This document shows, in pieces, positions 9,123 through 18,405 of a stretch of DNA of 64,000 nt. Position numbers and translations under genes: made by a program. Below the pieces are notes generated by a model that was not told where the DNA came from, searched no databases, and saw only the letters and a program-made list of their open reading frames with translations. The stretch comes from Yoonia sediminilitoris. GTDB lineage: Bacteria > Pseudomonadota > Alphaproteobacteria > Rhodobacterales > Rhodobacteraceae. The DNA lies in the NCBI RefSeq assembly GCF_003058085.1, contig NZ_QBUD01000005.1, forward strand, positions 124,001 through 188,000, written 5' to 3'. The first letter of the stretch is position 1, and each line of letters starts with the position of its first letter.

Positions 9123-11606
9123 TCATTGCAGTGTTATCTCTTGGCGGGACAGGATTGTATCGTTTGAAAGATAAACAAGATCAAAGTCACCCGGATCAGC
9201 CGGCAGCGTCAGGGAAACCGGATTACCGACCGAGACCGAGCCAGACGCCAAGACCTCTTCGGCGGTGCCATCGCGCGGAATGATCGCAATAGTGTCATCC
9301 TCACCGCCCGGTCCCTGCCAAGCCACTTGCAGCACTCCACCGGCATTTGACGTTGTAGGAGCCGCCAGTCTGGCGGTCGGCTGTGTGACTTCGAGAGAGA
9401 CCCGCGCAATTACGCGTTTTGCACCGCCCATGACATAGCGCAGTTCGTATCGCCCCGGCTCCTGTGGGGCAGGTAGCTGAACCGATTGGCCGGCGCGGGT
9501 ATAGATGTAGTCTTCGTATTTGGTATCTGCGGCGTCCGGTCTCGCCAGCGACAGATAATCCCCGGGTCCATTCGGCCCCGACCATTCAACGGTGATCTGC
9601 CTGCCACGCACAACCTCTTCCGGGGCGGTTAAGGTCGCTTCGGCGGGCAGCACTGTGATGGGCTGTGCGGCAAGGATATTACCGTCTCCTTCCGGCAGAA
9701 CATAGCGTAGCTCATAAGTGCCGGGATCGTCGGGCATTTTCAGCGCGGAAGGCCCATCTCCAAGTTCAGCCCAATGTTCGTAGGACTTTGGCGGTGCGTC
9801 TGGGCCGGCGACGGTCAGGTAGTCATCGGGATAGCCCGGCCCGGCCCAACCAATCTCGGCGAGGCTGCCAGCCATCGCCGTATCGGGCCCGGTGACTGTT
9901 GCGGTCACCGCCAACACTGTAATCGGTCGTGTTGCCAACACACGTTTATCTTCGCCAAGGATATAGCGCAGTTCATAGAAACCCGGTGTTTCGGGCATCA
10001 CCAGATCAAGCGGGCTACCCTTTTCCGGGTCGGCCCAATTCTCGTAAGCGCCAGGCGCCTGATCTTCGCGGGCGACCGAAATGAAATCACCGTCATAACC
10101 AGGACCGGTCCAGTTCACCGACAGTGTGCTGCCGATATCGGCAGTCTCGGGCGCATCAAGGGACGCGACCTGGTCTGTCACGGTAATTGTCTGCCCGGCC
10201 AGTATCGTGTTGTCCTGACTTGCGACATAACGAATCTCGTAAGTTCCAGGCACCCCTGGCATCACAAGGTCAAGCGGAGCACCCTCACGGGTGTATGTGT
10301 AGTTCTCATACTGTCCGCCCGGGGCATCCACGACCGCGACCGTGATGTAATCGCGCTCAAAATTAGGCCCGGTCCATGCGACCGGGATCGTGGCCCCGAC
10401 CGCAGCACTCTCGGGGATGTCCAACGTCGCCGTGACGGGCGTGATCTCGATTGCTTGTGTCGCCAGCACCTGTCTGGCGCTCTCTGTCAGGTACCGCACT
10501 TCGTAGGTGCCGGGCGTAATCGGCATCAAAAGCGAGGTCGGCGATCCCCCGTCGACATAGGCGTAGTTGATATATCGTCCGGCCGGGGCGTCAAGTTCAT
10601 GAATCCCCAGATAGCTTCCTTGCTTTCCCGGTCCGGTCCAGCCGATATCGATCGTTGTTCCGGCGACGGCTGTCGCGGGCACGTCAAGCGCAACAATGGG
10701 CGCGGGCGCGGGCAGCAAGAGCGTTACCGTGAACGGAGCGTCACCTGACACCACAACGACATCTGCTGTTGTTGTCGCTTCAGTCCCGGTCGAGAGGACA
10801 AGGGCCTCGTAACGGCCAGCGGCAAGCTCCAGCTCCGGCGCGGCGATATTGCTGTTCTCGATCAATGGGTCCTCGCCGCCCACAGGGCGCACCGTCCATA
10901 CCAGACCACTCTCGATCCTTTCGCCTGTACCTTCTGTTTCGGCAAGGAAGGTCACGGTTGTCGGCGCAGGCGGGGCGGCGACTGTGACCTGTTCAAGTGC
11001 ATCGGCCAGCCCCACTGCATCTGCGGCGGCAATGAATTGCCCTCCGGTTGCATCGGCCAGACATGCAAGCTGATCTGCCGCTGCATCGTCGACATCAAAC
11101 CCGATCACATGTGCCGTAAAATCGATGCCTGTTTGCTCCAGTTGCTGACCAACAGCGCAAGGGTCGGCTTCACATGTTTCAATGCCATCAGAGATCAGGA
11201 TGACCGTCGCCTTGTCCTCGGTGTAGCGCAGTCCTTCGGCTGCAAAGATTACAGCGTCAGAGAGCGGCGTCTTGCCCTTCGGCGAAATGCCGGCCAGCGC
11301 ATCCAGCACGGCATCGGCGTTATCGGGTCCCGGTGCGACCAAGGTTTCGATATCGCCACACTGACCACGTTCGCGGTGCCCGTAGGCCACAAGCCCAAGC
11401 TGGGTGGTTCCTTCAAGTTCACCAATCAGCCCGGTCAGTGCGCGCTGCGCGATGGTAATCTTGGCCTCACCGTCGATCTGGCCCCACATCGAACCAGACC
11501 CATCCAGAACGATGGTGGTCCGTGACTCCTGCGCCAGAACCGGTGTGGCGAAGGCGGCAATCAATGTCGTTACTGCCGTCAGTCGGGTGAAAAAAGACAA
11601 AAGCAT
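9123..11606 (-). CDS. Exported VWA-domain protein with six Ig-like WTGP repeats
   Basis: 827 aa. A signal peptide ends near residue 25 (TPVLAQ). A von Willebrand factor A domain follows at about 28-207 with an intact MIDAS motif DGSGS at 35-39, so it should bind a divalent metal and a protein ligand. From about residue 305 to the end there are six repeats of about 87 residues. Each has a W-x-G-P core (WTGP, WTGP, WTGP, WAGP, WSGP, WQGP) and a closing PGxYExRY strand, probably beta-sandwich modules. Its GGAGG ribosome site overlaps the end of the upstream gene and the ATG abuts its TAA. It probably works at the cell surface or in the periplasm; the partner is unknown. Confidence 0.8.
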   Translation of the reverse strand: MLLSFFTRLTAVTTLIAAFATPVLAQESRTTIVLDGSGSMWGQIDGEAKITIAQRALTGLIGELEGTTQLGLVAYGHRERGQCGDIETLVAPGPDNADAVLDALAGISPKGKTPLSDAVIFAAEGLRYTEDKATVILISDGIETCEADPCAVGQQLEQTGIDFTAHVIGFDVDDAAADQLACLADATGGQFIAAADAVGLADALEQVTVAAPPAPTTVTFLAETEGTGERIESGLVWTVRPVGGEDPLIENSNIAAPELELAAGRYEALVLSTGTEATTTADVVVVSGDAPFTVTLLLPAPAPIVALDVPATAVAGTTIDIGWTGPGKQGSYLGIHELDAPAGRYINYAYVDGGSPTSLLMPITPGTYEVRYLTESARQVLATQAIEITPVTATLDIPESAAVGATIPVAWTGPNFERDYITVAVVDAPGGQYENYTYTREGAPLDLVMPGVPGTYEIRYVASQDNTILAGQTITVTDQVASLDAPETADIGSTLSVNWTGPGYDGDFISVAREDQAPGAYENWADPEKGSPLDLVMPETPGFYELRYILGEDKRVLATRPITVLAVTATVTGPDTAMAGSLAEIGWAGPGYPDDYLTVAGPDAPPKSYEHWAELGDGPSALKMPDDPGTYELRYVLPEGDGNILAAQPITVLPAEATLTAPEEVVRGRQITVEWSGPNGPGDYLSLARPDAADTKYEDYIYTRAGQSVQLPAPQEPGRYELRYVMGGAKRVIARVSLEVTQPTARLAAPTTSNAGGVLQVAWQGPGGEDDTIAIIPRDGTAEEVLASGSVSVGNPVSLTLPADPGDFDLVYLSNDTILSRQEITLQ

Positions 11607-12380
11607 TTAGTCCTCCTTGCAGGCAAAAGTCAGATCGACGCTGTAACTGTTGCCGGTCTGCCGATTGGTAAGGTCAGCCTGCAACGACACTGTATCGTCA
11701 CCCAGGTCAAAGGCCGTTCCCGCAATTGGCGCGGCAACGATCTGATATTCACCTTTGTCCGTGGTGACTTCGACCGTGCCATTGCCTGAGGACCGCATCA
11801 CGAAAACAGAGGCTTGCGCATCGCCCACATTCTCTTCGGTGCGCGCTTCAATTGCGTCGGGCTGGTTCCAATTACCGCAGAACAGGGGTTCATCAACGGT
11901 TTGATCGTCAATCGTGCCGGTCACCCGACCTGTGAACCCTCTGGTCACTGCCGAACGGGGTGCGCAATCAACCGTAATATCGACCTGCGCGCTTTCCTGA
12001 CCAAAACTGGGGCCGGAAAAGATCGCCTGTGTATCGCTCACCTCCCACCGGGGATCATCGGGACCGGGGCGGAAACCCGCGTTGATCGCAATAGTGCGTC
12101 CGTCAATCGTCAGTGTGCCATCGGTCATTGCAGCGGGCGCAAAATGGTTGAACGTGAACACGACACCGTCGCCGTTGGCATCCGTGCTACTGCGATTGTC
12201 TCCGGCGCTGTAGACCATGCGCTGTTCAGCATCCCAGGAACGGCAATCAAGCGCCACCGAAAACGGCAGGCCATCGATTGTCCCGCGCGCCTCGCCCGGT
12301 ACAGGGCTGTCCTGGGCGCAAGCTACGCCCGAAACAAACGACAAAACGAGGCCAGACAAGAAAATCGAACTGCGGGACAT
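11607..12380 (-). CDS. Exported protein of unknown function
   Basis: 257 aa from the ATG at 12380, preferred over an upstream ATG because GGAGAG lies 6-12 nt before it and a clean signal peptide follows (SSIFLSGLVLSFVSGVACAQ). The mature protein is beta-rich, acidic and has a few cysteines (ALDCRSW, TVDCAPR, LFCGNW, TFACKED), suggesting disulfides in the periplasm. I recognise no family. It abuts the VWA gene and should be translated with it, so it may be a partner or accessory of that protein. Confidence 0.65.
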   Translation of the reverse strand: MSRSSIFLSGLVLSFVSGVACAQDSPVPGEARGTIDGLPFSVALDCRSWDAEQRMVYSAGDNRSSTDANGDGVVFTFNHFAPAAMTDGTLTIDGRTIAINAGFRPGPDDPRWEVSDTQAIFSGPSFGQESAQVDITVDCAPRSAVTRGFTGRVTGTIDDQTVDEPLFCGNWNQPDAIEARTEENVGDAQASVFVMRSSGNGTVEVTTDKGEYQIVAAPIAGTAFDLGDDTVSLQADLTNRQTGNSYSVDLTFACKED

Positions 12381-12451
12381 TGGTAATCTCTCCATGCAAA
12401 TGCCCAACCACTGCACGCGCTATCAAACCCAACCGCAATAGTGTAAATGCC

Positions 12452-13417
12452 CTATCCGGAGCCAGTCTTGCTCAGCATCGACCAGATTGCGGATCGTGAC
12501 TGAATCCCAAGCCGTTTCATTATAGCCTCTCCATGACGCCGCGCCGTATGTGGTGAGATATTCAGCCGCTCCGCGATCTGCGGGGACGGGACCCCCTGCA
12601 TCATCAATTCCATCACCTCAATCTGGCGCTCCGTGAGGCCATAGCTTTTTGCGGTCTGTTTGAGATCGTTCGCGTGCTCTGCAATCTGACCATTGGTCGC
12701 AATCCAGGTCTGGTCTTGGCCGGGGACCGCAGGACCGGGCCAAAGCATTGTTTCCTTCGCAGCTGGCTGTGCGGCCTGATGCAAAACCTGCGCATCAGGC
12801 ATCTGCCCGAGAGCGTCCGTAAGCGCCTTTTGCGCCTCGGCCCGTCGATCCGCCTCCTTAAATCCTGCCGAAAATGCGGGCAGGACCAGACGCAATAGCC
12901 CGATCGTGCGCTCGCCAGTGAACCCGGGATCCTCATCGCCCTCGAATCCAAACGCAAAGATCGCTTCCCCAAGCCGCAAAGGAACGCTCATGCCGATCAC
13001 GTGATGCATGCCAGCCGGTGCAAAAGCATTCTTGAAATAGTCTGTCTGTTCAATCAGCTGGCGCATTTGCAGGCGTGATTCATGGCGGATTCCTGCGCCC
13101 ATCTCGCGGCGGCGACGGTTAATCTCTTCCAACTCGGGATCCGACAGGACCACATTGCCAACCGCATCAAAGCCCTTGAAAACCTGTGCGAGGTAAGTCT
13201 CGATTTCGGGCCCTACGCCTTCTTTGACAAAGGACAGCTGCCCACCAAGAGTGGTTGACGCAAATCCGCGGCTTGCACCGATGATTTTGGCAAGAGACAA
13301 AAGGATACCGCGCACCGGCTCTTCTTGATCCAAGCGCTCGGTCAGCAGGGCAGTCTGCTGTTCGTGCAGTACATTCAACTGATGATCAGACAGGGTTACG
13401 ACGGTCGACATACCCAA
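12452..13417 (-). CDS. LuxR-family transcriptional regulator
   Basis: 321 aa. The C-terminal 65 residues form a LuxR/FixJ-type helix-turn-helix: YGLTERQIEVMELMMQG, then SPQIAERLNISPHTARRHGE. The N-terminal 230 residues look like a GAF-type sensory fold rather than a receiver domain; no phosphoacceptor Asp pattern is present and the acyl-homoserine-lactone binding pattern is not obvious. It lies inside the leftward run of exported-protein genes, 61 nt after the HExxH protein gene and 71 nt before the next start, so it may be the dedicated regulator of that set. The ligand is unknown. Confidence 0.8.
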   Translation of the reverse strand: MGMSTVVTLSDHQLNVLHEQQTALLTERLDQEEPVRGILLSLAKIIGASRGFASTTLGGQLSFVKEGVGPEIETYLAQVFKGFDAVGNVVLSDPELEEINRRRREMGAGIRHESRLQMRQLIEQTDYFKNAFAPAGMHHVIGMSVPLRLGEAIFAFGFEGDEDPGFTGERTIGLLRLVLPAFSAGFKEADRRAEAQKALTDALGQMPDAQVLHQAAQPAAKETMLWPGPAVPGQDQTWIATNGQIAEHANDLKQTAKSYGLTERQIEVMELMMQGVPSPQIAERLNISPHTARRHGEAIMKRLGIQSRSAIWSMLSKTGSG

Positions 13418-13478
13418 AGCCTAGGGGACATGAGCCGTGAAGAAAAGGCGAAGCCCGGCGCGGAAGCCACGCTTGTGA

Positions 13479-15926
13479 TCACTCTTGCTTTTCGTTGATC
13501 GTCGCTGTGCGAAAGAAATTGCCGGCGCGCATCAGGGTGGTTGACCGATCAGGAATCGCAACGGCAAACCGCCCGGTCGCCCGGACCGGGATTGCGGTCT
13601 CGGTGCCCTTGAATTCGAAGGTATCTTCGGTGCCTGCACGCAGCCAATGACGAATTTCGTGGTGCAGTCCCGTGCCGGCCAACAGGAAATGTCCCTTGAT
13701 CAGACCATCCGCGATTTCCGTTACCGTGACAGTCCCCGCGACAGCCTGCGGGAACACCGTTTCGCTGTCCCCGGTGAAGGCTTCCTGCCAGGGGATGAAA
13801 TTGTAAAAGGTACCGCTGTATGCCGAAAACAATGGGAAAAATCCCGCACGCTGTAAGCCGGCAAGCTGCACAGGATAGGTGCGCCCGGCCTCGAGGTCTT
13901 GCGGGGCGACAGGGACCTCAAGGTGAAGGGTTGCGGTGCCATTGGCAGGCCAGCCACCCCATCCCGTATGGGCCACGGCAAACCCGTCAAAACTGCCCGT
14001 CAGTGTCGGAATTGATGGCGTGTAGAGGGACAGGATCGTTGTATCACGGTCGTTTCCGGTGGTCAGAGGGTCAACACAGACTTCACCACGCATCGTACGC
14101 GGACCGGCCTGCAATGACATATAGCCCGTTGAATGGTCCGCAGGCAGTTCGCCTCCCATCAGCGAGGGTAGCAGGGCGGCCATGGTATCTGATGGCATGT
14201 CTTCCGTGCCAAAAGCCTGTCCGATCTGGTCCAGCGCGCCCCACATCCGTGGGTTGGCGATTGCCAATATGTCTTCTTGATTGCAGCTACATCCACCAGC
14301 GGGCGCGATGCGCGAGGGCGCAAGTTCCACCTCGCGGTCAGGCCAGAGATAGGGTTCCGGGCTTGGGGCGGTGTCAGGGGCACGGGTCCTGTGCGATTCG
14401 ATGACAGCCGTGACCGTCAGCGGGCCGGGGGCCAGAGCGACGATCTTTTGCCCGTCGAGTTCGGCATTCGCAGAGGTCACGAAATAGAGATTGTCGGCTT
14501 CGGCTTCGGTAAATCCGACAAGGTCGATTTGGGCTTCTTCTCCGACCTCCAGACAGGCGGGCACTTCGATATCGACCGGTTCGAACCCGACACGCAGCGT
14601 ATAGCTATAAGTGGCTGCCTCATCGGGCGAGGGTGGCACGTTGACGACCCTGACGTAACCGGCGTCGAATTCGCCGTCTGCAAGTGTCAGGTAGCTATGT
14701 TCAAGCCCGTCAATCACCTTATGTTCGAACACAAGTCGCAGTTTCTCTGGCTCAGGTGCCAGCTCGACTGAAATGCGCGCAAGCATCAAACGGTCGTGTT
14801 CCGGCAGTCTCTTGTCATAGTCCAGCGTGACATATTCCAGCAAAACGGGGTCGGCGGCAAATGTCGAAAGGCGCCGCAAAATGTCCTCATGGTCAGAGAC
14901 GCTCGCCGATTGGCGAATGATCGGAGAGGCGATCTCCGTGTACAACAGGTCCTGCTCACTATCAAAGGCGCGCCAGGTTCCCGCTGGTCCAAAATCGCGC
15001 GGTGCGCGAAAATTCATTTGGGCGATAAATCGTGGGAATGCCTCTGGAAAGGACCAACCTTGGGGCATCCTTTCGTAGAGATAGTCGATGCCGTGCATTT
15101 TGGGGTCGTTCAGCTTGCCAAAATCTGCAAGATAACCGACACGATCAGGCGATCCCGTTTCACGTCCGACAAACCGCAGGAAGGCGCTTTTGCCATAGCC
15201 ATAGGAAAAGCCGTCGAGGGTTTCGCTCTTGTCGTCAAAGGGTTTGTCAAGCCGCATGGCTGAAGGTCTACGCGGCGAAAAACCCCGCCTGATATTCCAC
15301 GCATTGCCCACGGCACGGGCCACCGCCTCTTCCAGCCAGTGGACCTGATCCAATCCATTCAGTCGCGTGTGCAGAAGCTCATGCGCGACGACACCACCGG
15401 ACAAAGAACCGTAGACATCCCTGTCGATCTGAAACGCGAGGTCGCCCAGTTGCGCAATTGTCCCGGGACTCAAACCAAGCGCGGCATTTTCTTGCGTCGG
15501 TTCTGGCCCGGACGCCGAAAAGACGTCGGTTGCATTTGACGTAGGCAGGGTCATTTCAGCGGTGCCGCCGAAGTATTCTACATATCCGGCTGCGCCGGGA
15601 ACCGCGCTTTCATCCAGTCGGATCAGGCGGCGACCGTCCAGCCGCTCGAGGTCGGACGTCGGAAATCCCAGCGACGACAGCCAAGCATCCGCATCCTTTG
15701 CCATATCCGACACCAGTAGGGCATAGCCTTCCAATGCCCGTGCCTCGAACCCGCCAAGTTCGCCTGACACACAGCCGATCGTGGCCGAATTGCATTTCAC
15801 GGCGAACGCATCGTTGGCCACTGTAAACCCAGTGTCGCGCAGCCCATCCTCGGTTGTATCCTGTGCAAGGGCCGCGCTGCCCACATGCAGGACGCCAGCG
15901 AGCAAGGCAATGTAGCAAGCTTTCAT
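13479..15926 (-). CDS. Exported protein with a gluzincin-like HExxH motif
   Basis: 815 aa with a signal peptide ending near residue 21 (GSAALAQ). Residues 182-186 are HELLH, preceded by GGVVA and followed by TRLNGLDQVHWLEEAVA. The arrangement HExxH then a Glu at 199/200 matches the zinc site of gluzincin-type metallopeptidases. The following 150 residues are helical as expected for such a domain. The C-terminal half (from about 400) is beta-rich with scattered Cys (GGCSCNQED), with no recognised domain. I infer a periplasmic or secreted zinc peptidase, not proven. The ATG overlaps the stop of the upstream gene as ATGA, so the two are coupled. Confidence 0.65.
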   Translation of the reverse strand: MKACYIALLAGVLHVGSAALAQDTTEDGLRDTGFTVANDAFAVKCNSATIGCVSGELGGFEARALEGYALLVSDMAKDADAWLSSLGFPTSDLERLDGRRLIRLDESAVPGAAGYVEYFGGTAEMTLPTSNATDVFSASGPEPTQENAALGLSPGTIAQLGDLAFQIDRDVYGSLSGGVVAHELLHTRLNGLDQVHWLEEAVARAVGNAWNIRRGFSPRRPSAMRLDKPFDDKSETLDGFSYGYGKSAFLRFVGRETGSPDRVGYLADFGKLNDPKMHGIDYLYERMPQGWSFPEAFPRFIAQMNFRAPRDFGPAGTWRAFDSEQDLLYTEIASPIIRQSASVSDHEDILRRLSTFAADPVLLEYVTLDYDKRLPEHDRLMLARISVELAPEPEKLRLVFEHKVIDGLEHSYLTLADGEFDAGYVRVVNVPPSPDEAATYSYTLRVGFEPVDIEVPACLEVGEEAQIDLVGFTEAEADNLYFVTSANAELDGQKIVALAPGPLTVTAVIESHRTRAPDTAPSPEPYLWPDREVELAPSRIAPAGGCSCNQEDILAIANPRMWGALDQIGQAFGTEDMPSDTMAALLPSLMGGELPADHSTGYMSLQAGPRTMRGEVCVDPLTTGNDRDTTILSLYTPSIPTLTGSFDGFAVAHTGWGGWPANGTATLHLEVPVAPQDLEAGRTYPVQLAGLQRAGFFPLFSAYSGTFYNFIPWQEAFTGDSETVFPQAVAGTVTVTEIADGLIKGHFLLAGTGLHHEIRHWLRAGTEDTFEFKGTETAIPVRATGRFAVAIPDRSTTLMRAGNFFRTATINEKQE

Positions 15927-16630
15927 CTGATCCGCACCTTCATTTCCTGCAACACGGCCATCTCGGGAACCTGTACGTACTGGACTGTGTAGTCGCCCGG
16001 CGTCTGTGGGGCCGTGATGGCCATTTCATCAAGACTGCCCCGTTCGGATGACCAGATCCAACCATCCCCACCGTCGGACAGGGCAACCCTGTCATTCGCG
16101 GCGTCGGGCACCTGAGGCAGTGTAACGGCAAAAACCGTCCCCGGTCGCGCGGCCAGACCCAATGTCAAGGGCGCCAACGTGCCTTGGGTGTCAGGTTGCT
16201 GGTCATTCGATGCAACATCGGACTTTGCCTCAGGTTCTCGCGTGCGCGCCAGGACAGCAGCTATCAGGCTTTTGTTTGAAGGTGACAACGTCAATGCGGC
16301 TTGCGCCGTTCCCCCCTCGGGCAGTGTCAACCGCTGTTCCGCTGCTGCATTGCTGTCCAACTCCCAAACGGTCACGCGGTACTGTCCAGCAGGTAAATCA
16401 AAGCGCATTGACGACATCGCACCATGCTGCTCGGCCAACAGAAAATCGCCATCACCCTCTATCACCCAACGCGTATCACCTGCGGGTGGGCCAAGTTCAA
16501 AGCTTTCAGCGTCAAGAACCGAGATGCTCAACTCGAGAGGCGCCGCGGTGGCGGCGCTGGCGATAAGCGTTGCGAGTGAAACGAGGCCAAGGCAGCGAAA
16601 ATGACGAAACATGAAAGAAGTATGCTTCAC
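15923..16630 (-). CDS. Exported protein with one WTGP-like C-terminal module
   Basis: 235 aa with a signal peptide ending near residue 29 (LIASAATAA). Residues about 30-115 form a beta-rich domain containing PAGQYRVTVWEL. The C-terminal 85 residues (TLGLAARPGTVFAV to VLQEMKVRI) resemble the repeat unit of the VWA protein nearby, sharing the closing pattern TPGDYTVQYV plus a final strand. I infer that the two proteins share a module that may bind the same partner. It overlaps the HExxH gene by 4 nt. The family is unknown. The 200-nt gap upstream (16631-16831) holds nothing recognisable. Confidence 0.6.
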   Translation of the reverse strand: MKHTSFMFRHFRCLGLVSLATLIASAATAAPLELSISVLDAESFELGPPAGDTRWVIEGDGDFLLAEQHGAMSSMRFDLPAGQYRVTVWELDSNAAAEQRLTLPEGGTAQAALTLSPSNKSLIAAVLARTREPEAKSDVASNDQQPDTQGTLAPLTLGLAARPGTVFAVTLPQVPDAANDRVALSDGGDGWIWSSERGSLDEMAITAPQTPGDYTVQYVQVPEMAVLQEMKVRIR

Positions 16631-16831
16631 AGGAATGAATGTCGGTATGGGTCATACGCCCTAGGGTCAGGGCGTTGCACAGAAAAGCGGGTTTTTCGGA
16701 GTCGGAAAAACCGACACAAAAGATGCCATCCGTTGGCGTTGAGACTGGGCATCGCTGGGAGACCAAGTCTGGGGGCATCTCAGTTGGTGTCTGGTATGTT
16801 TCATAACGCCCGAAAAAATCTAACCATTCCG

Positions 16832-17917
16832 CTACCGGTATGCATTGAAATGTACCACAATTTCTCCGGGAAGCGTACCACCTACCACTTGCTTGATCGG
16901 GACGACTGGCCCGGCAGCCGGTAGATAGCTGGCAATTTTGCTCGCAGTTTCCAGATCAGAGGCAAACCCATAGCTAATGTAATAATTCTCTGCTTCTGGC
17001 CTTGCATCCCTTTCAACATGCACCCGGAAGCCGTCATCTCGAAGTTGTGAGGCAAATATGTTTGCCGCCGCTTCCATGCCACTGATGTCGGGGTCCACCA
17101 CAAACGTAATCCTGCCCGCCTGCGGCACTTCGCCGGCAGATGACTGCCAATCGGTCGACATGTAGTCACTTCCATCTGCTGCAATGCTGCTGACCCGCCA
17201 AACAGCACCGTCACTTTGGAACATGTCGACTGTTAGAAGCCCTGAACCGTTCGCAACGGCAACGTACTCGTCATCTGTGTCGGTTTCACCAAGCTCTGGT
17301 AGATTCGCGACTTCGACCAAGACTTCGGGTGCCGAGGTATTCCAGATCAACTCAATTCCAGTTGATCCAACCTCGGCGAACGTAATCGCAGGCGCTGTAA
17401 GTAGATCCGGTGCCAACTCAATTGATATCGTCTTTTCGGCTGCGGCAGGCAGTTCTGGCGTGGCTTCGGCAAACCAATAAGCTGCTTGCCTCAAATTCTG
17501 AGGGATCCCATCGCCGGTCTCGAACAACAATCCCAGGTTATATTGCGCCCGTGTGTGCCCGCGGAGCGCAGCACGCGTGTACCAAAGCTGCGCTTGCTGC
17601 GCATCCCTTGGTCTCCCAAGTCCGGCGTCATACATGATCGCCACATTAAACTGCGCCTCGGCCAGCCCGAGTGTCGCCGCCTGAAGATACCAGTCAAGCG
17701 CCATATCTTGGTCGCGTCCTTGGCCGTACCCACGATCTGCGAGCAAACCCAAGCCCAACATCGCTTCAGCGGAGCCTTCGCGCGCCTCTTCAAGCCAGCG
17801 TTCCTGCGCCGTTATGAAGTCACGGTTTTCAAATGCATCTGCGCCGGTGCCTTGCGCCCGGGTCAAAAGCGGGCACAAGGCAACCAAAGCAGCCAATGGG
17901 AGCGTGAAATGTCTCAT
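16832..17917 (-). CDS. Exported Sel1-repeat protein with a C-terminal SPOR/LytR_C-like domain
   Basis: 361 aa with a signal peptide (LPLAALVALCPLLTRAQ). Three Sel1-type helical repeats lie at about residues 48-155: GSAEAMLGLGLLADRGYGQG, then LAEAQFNVAIMYDAGLG and TRAQYNLGLLFETGDG. Such repeats scaffold protein-protein contacts in the envelope. The C-terminal 90 residues (RITFVVDPDISG to VVHFN) alternate strands and helices like peptidoglycan-associated SPOR or LytR_C domains, but I cannot confirm which. Its ATG overlaps the stop of the OmpA-like gene by one base (TAATG). Confidence 0.75.
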   Translation of the reverse strand: MRHFTLPLAALVALCPLLTRAQGTGADAFENRDFITAQERWLEEAREGSAEAMLGLGLLADRGYGQGRDQDMALDWYLQAATLGLAEAQFNVAIMYDAGLGRPRDAQQAQLWYTRAALRGHTRAQYNLGLLFETGDGIPQNLRQAAYWFAEATPELPAAAEKTISIELAPDLLTAPAITFAEVGSTGIELIWNTSAPEVLVEVANLPELGETDTDDEYVAVANGSGLLTVDMFQSDGAVWRVSSIAADGSDYMSTDWQSSAGEVPQAGRITFVVDPDISGMEAAANIFASQLRDDGFRVHVERDARPEAENYYISYGFASDLETASKIASYLPAAGPVVPIKQVVGGTLPGEIVVHFNAYR

Positions 17918-18366
17918 TAGCGCCAGCTAATCTCGACGACGCGGTTCTCTTCTTCGGCAACACCATCCGGCGTTGCGACCTGCAGTTCGCTGTTTCCGCG
18001 ACCCAGAACCTGTAGCCGTTCAATTGGTATTCCACGATTGTTCAAAGCAGTCGCTACTGCTGTCGCGCGTTGCAATGACAGGTTCAGATTTTGACTTGGG
18101 TCGCCCACTTTGTCTGCGCCGCCTGCGACAATCATCACAAATGGATCACCCTCGCGGAACGTACGCACCGCACGATCAAGCGTTTCCGCCTGATCTGCAC
18201 TGATTGCGGCGCTGCCAGATTCGAAATAGACCTTTAGCCATGGTGTTTCTTGCGTTTGCGCAACAGCTGGTGTTGCCTCAGTGGCGGTCTGCTGCGCCAA
18301 AACAAGTCCGGGGGTAGCGATAAGGCTGAGAGCAACCATCAGTGATTTAGCTTTCTGGATATTCAT
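17917..18366 (-). CDS. OmpA-family C-terminal-domain protein
   Basis: 149 aa. The signal peptide ends at LVLAQ near residue 25. An OmpA-like peptidoglycan-binding domain follows, with VYFESGSAAISADQAETLDR, then NLNLSLQRATAVATALNNRG and the family-typical ending GRGNSELQVATPDGVAEEEN-R. Such domains grip diaminopimelate in peptidoglycan. There is no beta-barrel, so the protein is periplasmic and could anchor the complex encoded by its neighbours. It lies 39 nt after the preceding gene and overlaps the Sel1 gene by one base. Confidence 0.88.
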   Translation of the reverse strand: MNIQKAKSLMVALSLIATPGLVLAQQTATEATPAVAQTQETPWLKVYFESGSAAISADQAETLDRAVRTFREGDPFVMIVAGGADKVGDPSQNLNLSLQRATAVATALNNRGIPIERLQVLGRGNSELQVATPDGVAEEENRVVEISWR

Positions 18367-18405
18367 CGATTTTGTTCCTTCGATTGAGAGTTTGGGTGGA
18401 GGTAG

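Noticed and set aside
9774..10748. A 324-codon open frame on the plus strand
   Set aside because: Antisense to the repeat region of the VWA protein; its apparent repeats mirror those of the true gene.
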